In this document: piece by piece, positions 36,041 through 45,239 of the stretch
Layout of the letters: every line of letters starts with the position of its first letter
How positions within the stretch are numbered: the stretch's first letter is position 1
From: Cupriavidus basilensis
Lineage (GTDB): Bacteria; Pseudomonadota; Gammaproteobacteria; Burkholderiales; Burkholderiaceae
Direction of reading: 5' to 3'
NCBI RefSeq assembly: GCF_000832305.1
Contig: NZ_CP010536.1
Coordinates: forward strand, 3,596,001-3,660,000
Length of the DNA: 64,000 bases
Translations under genes and position numbers: made by a program
The notes under the pieces: model-generated
What the model saw: only the letters and a program-made list of their open reading frames with translations
The model's database searches: none
Told to the model about the DNA's origin: nothing

Positions 36041-37357
36041 ATGCCGCCGACCCGCGATCCACTCACCCTGCCCGCCAGCCTGCGGCTCGCCCCGCCGCCG
36101 GTGCCGCGCCTGGCCTATCTGGGCGCCGGCACCCTGGTCGCGGTCGGTTACATGGATCCCGGCAACTGGGCCACTGCCATCTCCGGCGGCGCCAAGTACG
36201 GCTACAACCTGCTGGCGGTCATCGCCGCGTCCAGTCTCGTCGCCATGCTGCTGCAGTGGATTGCCGCGCGCGTCGGCGTGGTCACCGGGCGTGACCTGGC
36301 GCAGCTCAGCCGGGAACGTTTCTCCCGGCCCATCGTGCTCACCCTGTGGGTGGGCAGCGAGATCGCCATCATCGCCTGCGACGTGGCCGAGGTGGTCGGC
36401 TGCGCCGTGGCGCTGCAACTGCTGCTGCACGTGAACCTGTGGGCCGGCGTGCTGATCTCGGCGGCAGCCACCGTGGCCATGCTGGCCGTGCACCGCGAAG
36501 GACGGCGCACGCTGGAAGCGCTGGTGGGCACGCTGATCCTGCTGGTGGCGCTGTGCTTCGTCGCGCAACTGGCGATGGCGCAGCCCGACTGGGCGGCGGT
36601 GGCTGGCGGCTTCGCCCCCACGCCGGAACTGGTGCGCGATGCGGGCATGCTGTGGCTGGCAGCCGGCATCGTGGGCGCTACCGTCATGCCGCACAACCTT
36701 TACCTGCACGCTTCACTGGTGCGCAAGTACAGCCCTGGCGCCGTGCATGGACAGCCGCCTTCGCCCGCCGCCGCGCCGGCGCTGGTGCAGGCGCTGCGCG
36801 GCGTCAGCATGGACACCTTCGGCTCGCTCACCTTCGCCTTCCTGATCAATGCCGCGCTGCTGATCGTGGCAGCGGCCGTGTTCCACGCCGGCGGCATGAC
36901 CGACGTATCGGACCTGGCCGACGCGCACCGCTTGCTCGACCCGCTGCTGCATTCCCAATGGGCCAGCCTGCTGTTCGCCGCCGCGCTGCTCGCGTGCGGC
37001 CTCAACTCCACCCTCACCGGCACGCTCGCCGGGCAGGCGGTGATGGAGGGCTTTCTCAACCTGCGCATGTCGCGCGTGCGCCGCGCGCTGCTGACGCGCG
37101 GCCTGGTGATCGCGCCGGCCCTGGTTGCGGTCGGCATCTTCGGCCAGCATGGCTCGGCGGAACTGCTGGTGGCCAGCCAGGTAGTGCTCAGCGTGAGCCT
37201 GCCCCTTGCCGTGCTGCCGCTGATCGGGTTCGCCTCCCGCGCCGACCTCATGGGCGCGTGGCGCTTGCGCGGCCTGCCTCTGGCGCTGGCGTGGCTGAGC
37301 GCGGGCGCCATCCTCTTCCTGAACGGCGCGCTGCTGTGGCAAAGCATCGCGGCATGA
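36041..37357 (+). CDS. mntH: Nramp family divalent metal transporter
   Basis: The 438-residue protein has eleven to twelve membrane helices and the two metal-binding signatures of Nramp proteins: DPGNW at residues 39-43 and MPHNLYLHASL near residue 217. These coordinate Mn(II) or Fe(II) during proton-coupled uptake across the inner membrane. The length is usual for bacterial MntH. The ribosome-binding site is weak. A promoter with a 100-base leader lies upstream; no Fur or MntR box was recognised. Confidence 0.92.
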   Translation: MPPTRDPLTLPASLRLAPPPVPRLAYLGAGTLVAVGYMDPGNWATAISGGAKYGYNLLAVIAASSLVAMLLQWIAARVGVVTGRDLAQLSRERFSRPIVLTLWVGSEIAIIACDVAEVVGCAVALQLLLHVNLWAGVLISAAATVAMLAVHREGRRTLEALVGTLILLVALCFVAQLAMAQPDWAAVAGGFAPTPELVRDAGMLWLAAGIVGATVMPHNLYLHASLVRKYSPGAVHGQPPSPAAAPALVQALRGVSMDTFGSLTFAFLINAALLIVAAAVFHAGGMTDVSDLADAHRLLDPLLHSQWASLLFAAALLACGLNSTLTGTLAGQAVMEGFLNLRMSRVRRALLTRGLVIAPALVAVGIFGQHGSAELLVASQVVLSVSLPLAVLPLIGFASRADLMGAWRLRGLPLALAWLSAGAILFLNGALLWQSIAA

Positions 37358-37379
37358 GGCCGCCAGGGTGGACCGCAAA

Positions 37380-37406
37380 GAAGCTAGTGAGCTAGTGGGC
37401 TAGTGG
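37380..37406. repeat. Tandem repeat, period 8
   Basis: Three copies of GCTAGTGG/GCTAGTGA lie between the convergent Nramp and enoyl-CoA hydratase genes, and the last touches the stop region of the latter. Confidence 0.6.
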
Positions 37407-38200
37407 GGCGCCTCGCCCCGCGTGAACCGCGGCGGCCTCTTCTCCACGAACGCGCGCACGCCTTCCCGCGCATCGCCACTGCTCGCACAGGCCGCGAGCA
37501 ACTGGTGCTCCAGCGCCAGGTGCTCCTGCAACCCGCGCGCCGGCAGCCCGCTGCACAGACGCTTGATCGCGTCCAGCGACCCGCCGGCCGCGCCAGCCAG
37601 CCGCGCCACCAGTGCCTCGGCGGCATCGGCCAGTTCGGCGTCCGGGTGCAAGGCATCGATCACGCCATGCTGCAGGCAGCGCTGCGCGTCGATCGTCTCA
37701 CCGAGCATCAGCCACTGCTGCGCCCGCAACGCGCCGACGCGCCGGGCCAGGAAATACGAAGCACCGGCATCGGGCGACAGGCCGATCGCGGCGTAGCCGG
37801 TGCGCAGCGCCGTCGACGCTGCGCCGAGCACGAAATCGGCGCACAGCGCCAGGCCGATGCCCGCGCCGGCCACTGGCCCGCCGAGCGCCGCCACTACCGG
37901 CATCGGCGCCGTGGCCAGCCGGTACAACGCAGGGTGCAGCGGGGTGAGGATGTCGTCCACCAGCGTGTCCAGCGCCGTCCCCGCGGCGGCGAACTCGTCG
38001 ATATTACCGCCGGCGCAGAAGATGCGGCCTTGCGCCGCCAGCAGCACCACGCGCGGCTGGCTTTCCAGGACTTCGCCGATGGCGCGCACCAGCGCCCGGC
38101 TTGCCGCGAGCGTAAGCGAATTCGCGTGCTCAGGCCGGCACAACGTGATGCGGCCGATATGGCCGGCCACGCCCCAGCTCACCCCTTCCGATTGCTGCAT
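37400..38200 (-). CDS. Enoyl-CoA hydratase/isomerase (PaaG-like)
   Basis: The 266-residue crotonase-fold protein has the oxyanion segments GRIFCAGGNIDEFA and GGPVAGAGIGLALCADF. The active-site loop IGLSPDAGASYFL resembles PaaG-type isomerases, with an aspartate in place of the hydratase glutamate pair. It may therefore shift double bonds instead of adding water. The start at 38200 is chosen because GGAGG lies seven bases upstream; an ATG four codons earlier has no such site. It is the last gene of the acyl-CoA operon. Confidence 0.85.
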   Translation of the reverse strand: MQQSEGVSWGVAGHIGRITLCRPEHANSLTLAASRALVRAIGEVLESQPRVVLLAAQGRIFCAGGNIDEFAAAGTALDTLVDDILTPLHPALYRLATAPMPVVAALGGPVAGAGIGLALCADFVLGAASTALRTGYAAIGLSPDAGASYFLARRVGALRAQQWLMLGETIDAQRCLQHGVIDALHPDAELADAAEALVARLAGAAGGSLDAIKRLCSGLPARGLQEHLALEHQLLAACASSGDAREGVRAFVEKRPPRFTRGEAPH

Positions 38201-38255
38201 GGGTTCCTCCATACTTGCTTGAGACGCTTGCGATGCCTGAGATCGATCCGCGCCA

Positions 38256-39407
38256 TCATGCCGCGAGCTTGCGCGCGATGAGTTCCTTCATGATCTCATT
38301 GGCGCCGCCGTAGATGCGCTGTACGCGCGCGTCGGCATACAGGCGCGCGATCGGGTATTCCATCATGTAGCCGTAGCCACCGAACAGTTGCAGGCATTCG
38401 TCGGTGACCTTGCCCTGCTGCTCGGTGCACCACCACTTGGCCATGTAGGCCGCCGTGTCGTCCAGCGTGCCGTCAAGCAGGCGTTGGATGCAGTCGTTGA
38501 CGAAGCTGCGCACCACGTGCGCCAGCGTGGCGCACTCGGCGAGCTTGAAGCGCGTGTTCTGGAAATCGTACAGCGATTGGCCGAAGGCCTTGCGCTGCTG
38601 CGTGTAGTCGAGCGTCAGCGCCACCGCGCGCTCGATCACGGCGGCGGCGGGCACGGCAAGCAGCATCCGTTCGTACGGGAGCTGGCTCATCAGTTGGGCA
38701 AAGCCCCTGCCCTCCACCCCGCCCAGCAGGCAATCCGCCGGCACCCGCACGCTGTCGAAGGACAGCTCGGCGGTGTCCGATGCATGCTGGCCCAGCTTCT
38801 CCAGCCGCCGCCCTACCCGGAAGCCTGCCAGGTTCTCCGTCTCCAGCACCACCAGCGACACGCCCCGGCTGCCGGCTTCGCCGGTGCGCACCGCCACCAC
38901 CAGCAGGTTGGCGGTAAAGCCGTTGGTGATGAAGGTCTTGGCGCCATCGATCACGTAGTCGCCACCCTCGCGCCGGGCACGGCTGTTTAGCGCCTGGAGG
39001 TCGGAGCCGCAGCCGGGTTCGGTCAACGCGATACCGGCCAGCATGTCGCCGCTGGCGAGCCTGGGCAGCCAGCGCTGCTTCTGCGCCTCGGTGCCGTAGT
39101 CCAGGATGTAGTGCGCGGCGATGGTGTGCACGGCGGTGTTGGCGGGCACCTCGGCCTTGGCCAGCTCGTCCTGCACCACGCACTGGTAGGCCAGGCTGGC
39201 GCCCGCGCCGCCATAGGCCTCATCCATTTCGGGCAGCAGGAAGCCCATCTGCCCGAAGGGGCCCCAGACCTCGCGCGGGATGTAGCCCTGGCGGCGCCAG
39301 CCGTCCAGGTGCGGCGCCAGCTCGCCGGCGACATAGCGGCGCACCTGCTCGCGAAAGGCTTCGATGTCTGCATCCATCCATTGATGGCGGTACGGTTGCG
39401 GCAGCAT
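38256..39407 (-). CDS. Acyl-CoA dehydrogenase
   Basis: The 383-residue flavoprotein introduces a 2,3-double bond into an acyl-CoA and passes electrons to ETF. ALTEPGCGSDLQAL and the C-terminal QLFGGYGYMMEYPIARLYADARVQRIYGGANEIM are the family signatures. The YEGT position of the medium-chain base reads YGGA, as in long- and branched-chain members where the base lies elsewhere. It follows the SDR gene with a three-base gap. The chain type of the substrate is not determined. Confidence 0.92.
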   Translation of the reverse strand: MLPQPYRHQWMDADIEAFREQVRRYVAGELAPHLDGWRRQGYIPREVWGPFGQMGFLLPEMDEAYGGAGASLAYQCVVQDELAKAEVPANTAVHTIAAHYILDYGTEAQKQRWLPRLASGDMLAGIALTEPGCGSDLQALNSRARREGGDYVIDGAKTFITNGFTANLLVVAVRTGEAGSRGVSLVVLETENLAGFRVGRRLEKLGQHASDTAELSFDSVRVPADCLLGGVEGRGFAQLMSQLPYERMLLAVPAAAVIERAVALTLDYTQQRKAFGQSLYDFQNTRFKLAECATLAHVVRSFVNDCIQRLLDGTLDDTAAYMAKWWCTEQQGKVTDECLQLFGGYGYMMEYPIARLYADARVQRIYGGANEIMKELIARKLAA

Positions 39408-39410
39408 GGC

Positions 39411-40241
39411 TCAGATCCCCGTCAGGCCGCCGCTGCACATCAGCGTCTGGCCGCTTACATAGTCCGACTCCGGGATGCAGAACATGTACACGGCGCCCGC
39501 CGCCTCGTCCGGGGTGCCGCCGCGTCCCAGCGGAATGCCTCGCTCCATCGCGGCCATCAGGTCCGGGTTGACGCCGACCTTGATCTCCCGGCCTTCGATA
39601 CTGGCGGTGGCCTGGTCCGCGGTGCTGCCTGTCAGCCGGGTCTTGATCAGGCCATAGGCCACGCAGTTGACGGTGACATTCATGCGGCCCCATTCCTTGG
39701 CCAGCGTCTGCGTCATGCCAACGATGCCGGCCTTGGCGGTGGCATAGTTGGCCTGGCCGGCATTGCCGAACAGCCCAGCCACCGAGGACGTGTTGATCAC
39801 CTTGCGCACCACGCGCTGACCGGCCTCGGTTTCGGCCTTGACCAGCCCGCGCAGCACCGGCTGCGCGGCGCGCAAGATGCGGAACGGCGCCGTGAGGTGG
39901 CAGTCGAGCATGGCGTACCACTGCTCGTCGGTCATCTTCTGGATCACGTTGTCCCAGGTGTAGCCCGCATTGTTGACGATGATGTCCAGGCCCTGGTACG
40001 CATTGACGGCGGTGCCGATAAAGCGCTCGGCAAAGTCCGGCGCGGTCACGCTGCCAACGCAGGCCAGCGCCTCGCCACCGGCAGCGCGGATGGCCTGTAC
40101 CACTTCCTCGGCCGGTTCGGCATCGAGATCGTTGACGACGATGCGGGCGCCTTCGCTAGCCAGCTTGAGCGCGATCGCGCGGCCAATGCCACGGCCCGAG
40201 CCGGTGATGAGGGCAATCTTGCCTTCGAGTTTGCGCGTCAT
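39411..40241 (-). CDS. Short-chain dehydrogenase/reductase (3-hydroxyacyl-CoA type)
   Basis: The 276-residue Rossmann enzyme has TGSGRGIGR at residues 14-22, NNAG near 92, the catalytic serine in NTSSVAG and the YATAK dyad near 167. It begins MTRKLEGKIALITG with CAGGAGACACACCC upstream. In this operon it probably oxidises the 3-hydroxyacyl-CoA made by the hot-dog hydratases. It is somewhat longer than FabG because of an insertion after the active site. Confidence 0.88.
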   Translation of the reverse strand: MTRKLEGKIALITGSGRGIGRAIALKLASEGARIVVNDLDAEPAEEVVQAIRAAGGEALACVGSVTAPDFAERFIGTAVNAYQGLDIIVNNAGYTWDNVIQKMTDEQWYAMLDCHLTAPFRILRAAQPVLRGLVKAETEAGQRVVRKVINTSSVAGLFGNAGQANYATAKAGIVGMTQTLAKEWGRMNVTVNCVAYGLIKTRLTGSTADQATASIEGREIKVGVNPDLMAAMERGIPLGRGGTPDEAAGAVYMFCIPESDYVSGQTLMCSGGLTGI

Positions 40242-40254
40242 GGGTGTGTCTCCT

Positions 40255-40297
40255 GCAGTCAGGTTCGGGTTCGGGTTCGGGTTCAGGCTCAGGTTCA
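40255..40297. repeat. Tandem repeat, period 6, between operon genes
   Basis: Six imperfect copies of GGTTCG/GGTTCA separate the SDR ribosome-binding site from the stop of the MaoC gene inside one operon. Confidence 0.65.
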
Positions 40298-40732
40298 GGG
40301 CAGCGCGACCAGCGCCTCGCCCACGATCTTGGTTTGTCCGAACTGGTTGGCGCTGTGCACCTCGATGCGCACGCAGCGCTCGCCGTTGACGTCGAGCTTC
40401 TCGAGCACGCGGCCGCCGCAGTGGATCACGTTGCCCAGGTGCGTGATGCCCTGGAAGCGCACATCGAAGCGGCGCAGCCGGGCTTGCGGCGCCCAGCCGG
40501 TCAGCAGTCGGCCCAGCCAGGCCATGCCCAGCATGCCGTGCGCGAACACGTCCGGCATGCCGGCGCGGCGCGCGAAGTCGAGGTCAATGTGGATCGGGTG
40601 GTGATCGCCGGAGGCACCGGCAAACAGCGCGAGCGTGCGGCGGTCCACCGGGGGCAGCGTCAGTTCGGGCAGTGTGTCGCCGACCTGCACCGAATCGAAA
40701 CCAGGGGATGTCAACGCCATCATGTCGGTCAT
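40295..40732 (-). CDS. MaoC-like hot-dog hydratase subunit
   Basis: The 145-residue protein has the MaoC/(R)-hydratase signature FAGASGDHHPIHIDLDFARRAGMPDVFAHGML, with the catalytic Asp-His pair. It ends FGQTKIVGEALVALP. It follows another hot-dog protein by ten bases; AAGGAGCGGAC precedes its start. The two probably form a heterodimeric enoyl-CoA hydratase, as in HadAB-like pairs, with this subunit catalytic. Confidence 0.85.
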   Translation of the reverse strand: MTDMMALTSPGFDSVQVGDTLPELTLPPVDRRTLALFAGASGDHHPIHIDLDFARRAGMPDVFAHGMLGMAWLGRLLTGWAPQARLRRFDVRFQGITHLGNVIHCGGRVLEKLDVNGERCVRIEVHSANQFGQTKIVGEALVALP

Positions 40733-40742
40733 GTCCGCTCCT

Positions 40743-41183
40743 TCAGTTGCGCACCACGGTCAGCGACCGCAGCCTGGCCACGGGCTCGCCGCGCTGGTTC
40801 GTCACCTGCGATTCGGTCTCGATGAATTCGAGCACGCCGCCCTTCTTGTCGTAGATGTCCTTGATCCGGGAGGTGACCGTCACCGTATCGCCGGCCACGA
40901 TGGGGCCGAGATACTCGAAGCTCTGCTCGCCATGCAGCACGTTCTGGATCGGCACGCCAAGCCGGTCGAGCAGGCCAAACATCGCGCCCGAATCGAGCTC
41001 GGCGGTAAAGAGAAAGGTGGGCGGCGCCGGCAGGTCGGCATAGCCCGCGTCGCGCGCGGCGGACTCGTCGAGGTAGACCGGGCTGGTCTCGCCGATGGCC
41101 TTGGCGAAGAACTTCAGCCGGCCGCGTTCGACCGGCAGCACCGAGCTGCCGATCTCAAAGCCAATCCATTTCTTGTCGACCAC
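40743..41183 (-). CDS. FAS1-like (MaoC N-terminal type) dehydratase subunit
   Basis: The 146-residue hot-dog protein starts at a GTG two bases after the thiolase stop. WIGFEIGSSVLPVERGRLKFFAKAIGETSPVY and ELDSGAMFGLLDRLG match the N-terminal, non-catalytic hot-dog domain of the FAS1-like dehydratases. It lacks the Asp-His of MaoC and is thus the likely structural and substrate-binding partner of the next gene product. Confidence 0.82.
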   Translation of the reverse strand: MVDKKWIGFEIGSSVLPVERGRLKFFAKAIGETSPVYLDESAARDAGYADLPAPPTFLFTAELDSGAMFGLLDRLGVPIQNVLHGEQSFEYLGPIVAGDTVTVTSRIKDIYDKKGGVLEFIETESQVTNQRGEPVARLRSLTVVRN

Positions 41184-41185
41184 GA

Positions 41186-42367
41186 TCAGACTCGCTCGTA
41201 CAGGGTGACGACGCAGGCGCCGCCCAGGCCCAGGTTGTGCTGCAGCGCCAGCCGGGCGCCGTCCACCTGCCGCGCACCGGCGCGCCCGCGCAGTTGCCCG
41301 ACCAGTTCCGTGCATTGCGCCAGGCCCGTGGCGCCGAGCGGATGGCCCTTCGACAACAGGCCGCCGGAGGGATTGGTGACCACCTTGCCGCCATAGGTGT
41401 TGTCGCCATCGACCACGAACTTCTCCGCGCCGCCGATGGGGCACAGGCCAAGCGCCTCGTAGCTGATCAGCTCGTTATGGGCAAAGCAGTCGTGCAGTTC
41501 CACGACGCCGATATCCTCCGGCCCGACACCCGCGGCCTCGTACACCTGCCGGGCGGCGCTGCGCGTCATGCCGAAACCGACCACGTCTCGCATATCGCGC
41601 GTGGCGAAGCTGTCGGGTGTATCGGTGGTCATGGCCTGGGCGCGGATGCGTACCGTCGCGTCAAGGCCGTGCTTCTTCGCGAACGCCTCGGAAACCAGGA
41701 TCGCCGCCGCCGCGCCGCAGGTCGGCGGGCAGGCCATCAGCCGGGTCATCACGCCGGGCCAGAGCATCGGCGCGGCCATCACTTCCGCCTCGGTCACCAC
41801 GTTGCGAAACAGCGCCAGCGGATTGTTGGCGGCGTGGCGGCTGGCCTTGGCGCGTATCTTGGCAAAGGTCTCGACCTTGGTGCCAAACTCCTGCATATGC
41901 GCGAGGCCCGCGCCGCCAAAGTAGCGCAACGCGAGCGGCAGCTCGACATCGGTCAGCTCGGCCGCCAGCGCGTCAAAGCGCTCGAAGGGGCTGGGGCGGT
42001 CGTTGAACACCGAGCCCAGCGCGCCCGGCATCATCTGCTCGAAGCCGAAAGCCAGCACGCAATCGGCCATGCCGCTGGCCACCGCCTGGCGGGCCAGGTA
42101 CAGGGCGGTAGAGCCGGTCGAGCAATTGTTGTTGACGTTGACCACCGGGATGCCGGTCATGCCGACTTCGTACAGCCCACGCTGGCCTGCGGTGGAGTCG
42201 CCGTAGACGTAGCCGGCGTAGGCCTGCTGCACGCTGGCGTACTCGACGCCGGCATCGGCCAGCGCCGCACGCACGGCCTTGGCCACCATCTGCGGATACG
42301 GCTCGCTCGCTCCTGGCTTGGTAAATGGAATCATGCCGGCGCCGGCAACGATCACGGATGAGGTCAT
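41186..42367 (-). CDS. SCP2-type thiolase
   Basis: The 393-residue protein would cleave 3-ketoacyl-CoA. The nucleophile is Cys82 in NNNCSTGSTAL. The subfamily motif VELHDCFAHNELISYEALG is intact, and the C-terminal KGHPLGATG supplies the histidine. The ATG has AAGGAG eight bases upstream. It follows the ligase gene and precedes the dehydratase pair. Its HDCF contrasts with HDAG in the thiolase at 265-1503. Confidence 0.9.
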   Translation of the reverse strand: MTSSVIVAGAGMIPFTKPGASEPYPQMVAKAVRAALADAGVEYASVQQAYAGYVYGDSTAGQRGLYEVGMTGIPVVNVNNNCSTGSTALYLARQAVASGMADCVLAFGFEQMMPGALGSVFNDRPSPFERFDALAAELTDVELPLALRYFGGAGLAHMQEFGTKVETFAKIRAKASRHAANNPLALFRNVVTEAEVMAAPMLWPGVMTRLMACPPTCGAAAAILVSEAFAKKHGLDATVRIRAQAMTTDTPDSFATRDMRDVVGFGMTRSAARQVYEAAGVGPEDIGVVELHDCFAHNELISYEALGLCPIGGAEKFVVDGDNTYGGKVVTNPSGGLLSKGHPLGATGLAQCTELVGQLRGRAGARQVDGARLALQHNLGLGGACVVTLYERV

Positions 42368-42399
42368 GGTGACTCCTTGTTGTATTGCGTATGGATGAA

Positions 42400-43959
42400 T
42401 CAGCCCACCTGCCGCTGCTGCCCTTCCCAGAAGGGCTTGCGCAGTTCGATCTTGAGGATCTTGCCGGCGCCGGACAAAGGCAGGGCGTCGCGGAACTCCA
42501 CGCTGCGCGGGCATTTGTAGCCGGCGATCAGCGTCTTGCAGTGGTCGATGAGTTCGCCAGCCGTGGCGGACGTGCCCGGCCGGCCCACCACCACGGCGTG
42601 CACGGCCTCGCCCCACTCGGCGCTCGGCACGCCGATCACGGCACTGGCGACCACGGCGGGATGCAGGGCAAGCGCGTTCTCCACCTCGGCGGAATACACG
42701 TTCTCGCCGCCGCTGACGATCATGTCCTTCAGGCGGTCGACAATAAAGATGAAGCCATCCTCGTCCATGTAGCCGCCATCGCCGGTGTGCATCCACCCGT
42801 CGCGCACGGCGGCGGCGGTCTGCTCCGGCTTGTTCCAGTAGCCTTGCATCACGGTGGGCCCGCGCACCGCCACCTCGCCCACGGTGCCGCGCGGTACTTC
42901 GCGGCCTTCGCCGTCGACAATGCGGACTTCGGAGGTGTAGCTGGCGCGGCCGGCGGCGCGCAGCTTGCCTTGTGCGCGCCCTTCGGCGGTGTGATACCAG
43001 GCGGGGTTGATGGTCGCCAGCGGCGACAGCTCCGTCATGCCGTAGGCCTGCACGAAGCCAACGCCCGGCAGCGCGGCCATGGCGCGCTCCAGCACCGCTT
43101 CGGAGATCGGCGAGGCACCATAGAAGATGGCCTGCAGTGCGCTCAGGTCGCGCGGCTTTTTCATCGCCGGGTGATCGACCATCATCTGGATCATGGTCGG
43201 CACCAGCAGCATATGGGTCACACGGTCGCGCTCCAGCGTATCGAGCACCAGCTCCGGGTTGAACGCCGGGATGATCGCGTGCGTGTTGCCCTCCATCCAT
43301 TGCGGCATCGCCAGCCCCATGTCGGCCAGGTGGAACATCGGCGCGGCGTGCAGGTAGGTGCCGCCCGGCGTGGCCAGTCCTTCCGCGCGCAGTGCCAGGC
43401 CGGAGGCGCACAGGTTGGCGTGGCTCAGCATGACCCCCTTGGGAAACCCCGTGGTGCCACCCGTATAGAAGATGCCGGCGAGGTCCTCGTCGCGCCGCAC
43501 GGCATCGGGTACCGGCGCGGCATTGGCCAGCAGCGCCTCGTAGCCATGCATGCCGGCAGGCACTTCGCCGTCGCCGCAGTAGATCAGCTCGCGCAGCGTC
43601 GCGGCGTCGCGGCGAAGCTGCACGGCGAGCGCACGGAACGTCTCGTCGACCAGCAGGATGGTCGAGCCCGAGTCGTCCAGCGAGTACAGGATCTCCGCCG
43701 CCGACCAGCGGGTATTGCAGGGGTTGAGCACGCCGCCGGCCCAGGGCACCGCCATCTGGTACTCGAGGAAGCGGTCGGAATTCAGCGATAGCATGGCAAC
43801 GCGGTCGCCGCTTTGCATGCCCAGCTTGCGCAAGGCGCCAGCCAGGCGTGCCACGCGCTCGGCCAGCTGGCGGAAGCTGCGCTGGCGCTCGCCGTAGCGC
43901 ACCGCGATGCGTTCGGGGTGTTGCTGCACTGCACGATGCAGGGCCTGGGTGAGGTACAT
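42400..43959 (-). CDS. AMP-dependent acyl-CoA synthetase (long/medium chain or aryl type)
   Basis: The 519-residue enzyme adenylates a carboxylic acid and forms its CoA ester. YTGGTTGFPKGVMLSH (about residue 164), YGMTELSPLA, DRLKDMIVSGGENVYSAEVE and the catalytic LSGAGKILK near the C-terminus are all intact. It is the first gene of the operon and starts with GGAGACAACC-ATG. The AraC gene is divergent, 145 bases away, and probably controls it. Confidence 0.9.
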   Translation of the reverse strand: MYLTQALHRAVQQHPERIAVRYGERQRSFRQLAERVARLAGALRKLGMQSGDRVAMLSLNSDRFLEYQMAVPWAGGVLNPCNTRWSAAEILYSLDDSGSTILLVDETFRALAVQLRRDAATLRELIYCGDGEVPAGMHGYEALLANAAPVPDAVRRDEDLAGIFYTGGTTGFPKGVMLSHANLCASGLALRAEGLATPGGTYLHAAPMFHLADMGLAMPQWMEGNTHAIIPAFNPELVLDTLERDRVTHMLLVPTMIQMMVDHPAMKKPRDLSALQAIFYGASPISEAVLERAMAALPGVGFVQAYGMTELSPLATINPAWYHTAEGRAQGKLRAAGRASYTSEVRIVDGEGREVPRGTVGEVAVRGPTVMQGYWNKPEQTAAAVRDGWMHTGDGGYMDEDGFIFIVDRLKDMIVSGGENVYSAEVENALALHPAVVASAVIGVPSAEWGEAVHAVVVGRPGTSATAGELIDHCKTLIAGYKCPRSVEFRDALPLSGAGKILKIELRKPFWEGQQRQVG

Positions 43960-44103
43960 GGTTGTCTCCGTCGCGTTGCGTGAAAGCGTTGGCGTCTTGT
44001 ATTGTTTGTGCTGCCCATGGTAGAAACGCGCGGCTGAGCGTGCAATTGCGCATCGCCCCGAATGCATGGCAGAAGACCTCAACCCACCACGCCCGCCCGC
44101 TCC

Positions 44104-45117
44104 ATGCCACCTCCCCCGGTCACCATCTCGATCGCCTTAGTGCACGGCATGCTGGCCGGGGTGCGGGCCCGCGGCCAGTCCTGCGACGTGTACCTGGCCG
44201 ACGCCGGCATCGCGCCGGATCTGCTCCGGGAAGCCGGCGCGCGCGTCACCGGGGCCCAGTACATCGCGCTGTTCCGCTCGCTGATCGACCGCCTCGGCGA
44301 CGAGGGCTTGGGCTTGCTGTCGCGCCCGCTCAAGCCTGGCAGCTTCGCCCTGACGGCGCGCTCGGCGCTGGGCGCGCCCGACCTGGAGACGGCCATCCGG
44401 CGCATTGCGCGCACCTTCCGGCTGGTGCAGGACGACATTGAGCTGGTGCCGGTGCGCGAGGCCGGCCTGGCCGGCCTCGCCCTGCACTTCACCCACGCCG
44501 CGCAGGCACGGCCTGGCTTCCTGGACGAGATGCTGTTACGCGTGTTCTGGCGCCTGCTGGCCTGGCTGGCCGGCGGGCAACTGCCGGCCGCGCGCTTTGA
44601 CTTTGCCTTCGAATGCCCGCCGCATGTGGGCAGCTATGGCAAGGTCTTTCCCGCGCAGCTGAATTTCGGGCAACCGCGCACGGCCATCTGGTTCGACGCC
44701 GTGCGGCTCGAGAGCCCGGTACGCCGGGATGAGGCCGCGTTGTGGGACTTCCTGGCCCAGGCGCAGGCCAATGTCATCATGCCGCGCCGCCGTGAAGAGA
44801 TGACCAGCGCGCGCGTGCGCGGCCACCTGCAGCGCACGCAGCCCGCCTGGCCCGATCTTGCCGCTACCGCCGATGCGCTGCATATGTCGACCTCCACGCT
44901 GCAACGCCGCCTGGCCACGGAAGGCACCTCGTTCCAGGCGCTGAAGGACGAGCTGCGCCGCGATATCGCGATCGTCCGGCTGAACACCTCCACGGTGGCC
45001 CTGGCCGCGCTGGCACAAGAACTGGGATTTACCGACAGCGCGTCATTCCAGCGCGCGTTCAAGGCGTGGACCGGCAGTGCGCCGGGGACGTATCGGCGCG
45101 GCGAGAGCGGTAGCTAG
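44104..45117 (+). CDS. AraC-family regulator (OruR-like, Arabinose_bd N-terminus)
   Basis: The 337-residue protein has an N-terminal ligand-binding domain of the PF12625 type (about residues 20-200) and a C-terminal AraC DNA-binding domain with MSTSTLQRRLATEGTSFQALKDELR and the second helix-turn-helix LGFTDSASFQRAFKAWTG. Members often sense acyl compounds or amino acids. It is divergent from the acyl-CoA operon. The start MPPPPVT is used for its family-like N-terminus; an ATG 14 codons upstream is possible. Confidence 0.85.
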   Translation: MPPPPVTISIALVHGMLAGVRARGQSCDVYLADAGIAPDLLREAGARVTGAQYIALFRSLIDRLGDEGLGLLSRPLKPGSFALTARSALGAPDLETAIRRIARTFRLVQDDIELVPVREAGLAGLALHFTHAAQARPGFLDEMLLRVFWRLLAWLAGGQLPAARFDFAFECPPHVGSYGKVFPAQLNFGQPRTAIWFDAVRLESPVRRDEAALWDFLAQAQANVIMPRRREEMTSARVRGHLQRTQPAWPDLAATADALHMSTSTLQRRLATEGTSFQALKDELRRDIAIVRLNTSTVALAALAQELGFTDSASFQRAFKAWTGSAPGTYRRGESGS

Positions 45118-45239
45118 CCGCCGCCGATTTACAATTGCCGATACATGGTGGCGGCGAATTCCGGGAGGGGATGCGCCAAACCAACCATGCAAAAAATACA
45201 AAAAACACAAGAAACGCAAAGACACCGAGGAGACTGCCC

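Noticed and set aside
41186..44110. A single minus-strand open frame of more than 900 codons
   Set aside because: Only the part to 42367 has thiolase sequence. The upstream part is the shadow of the CoA-ligase gene in another frame; GC-rich DNA keeps such frames open.
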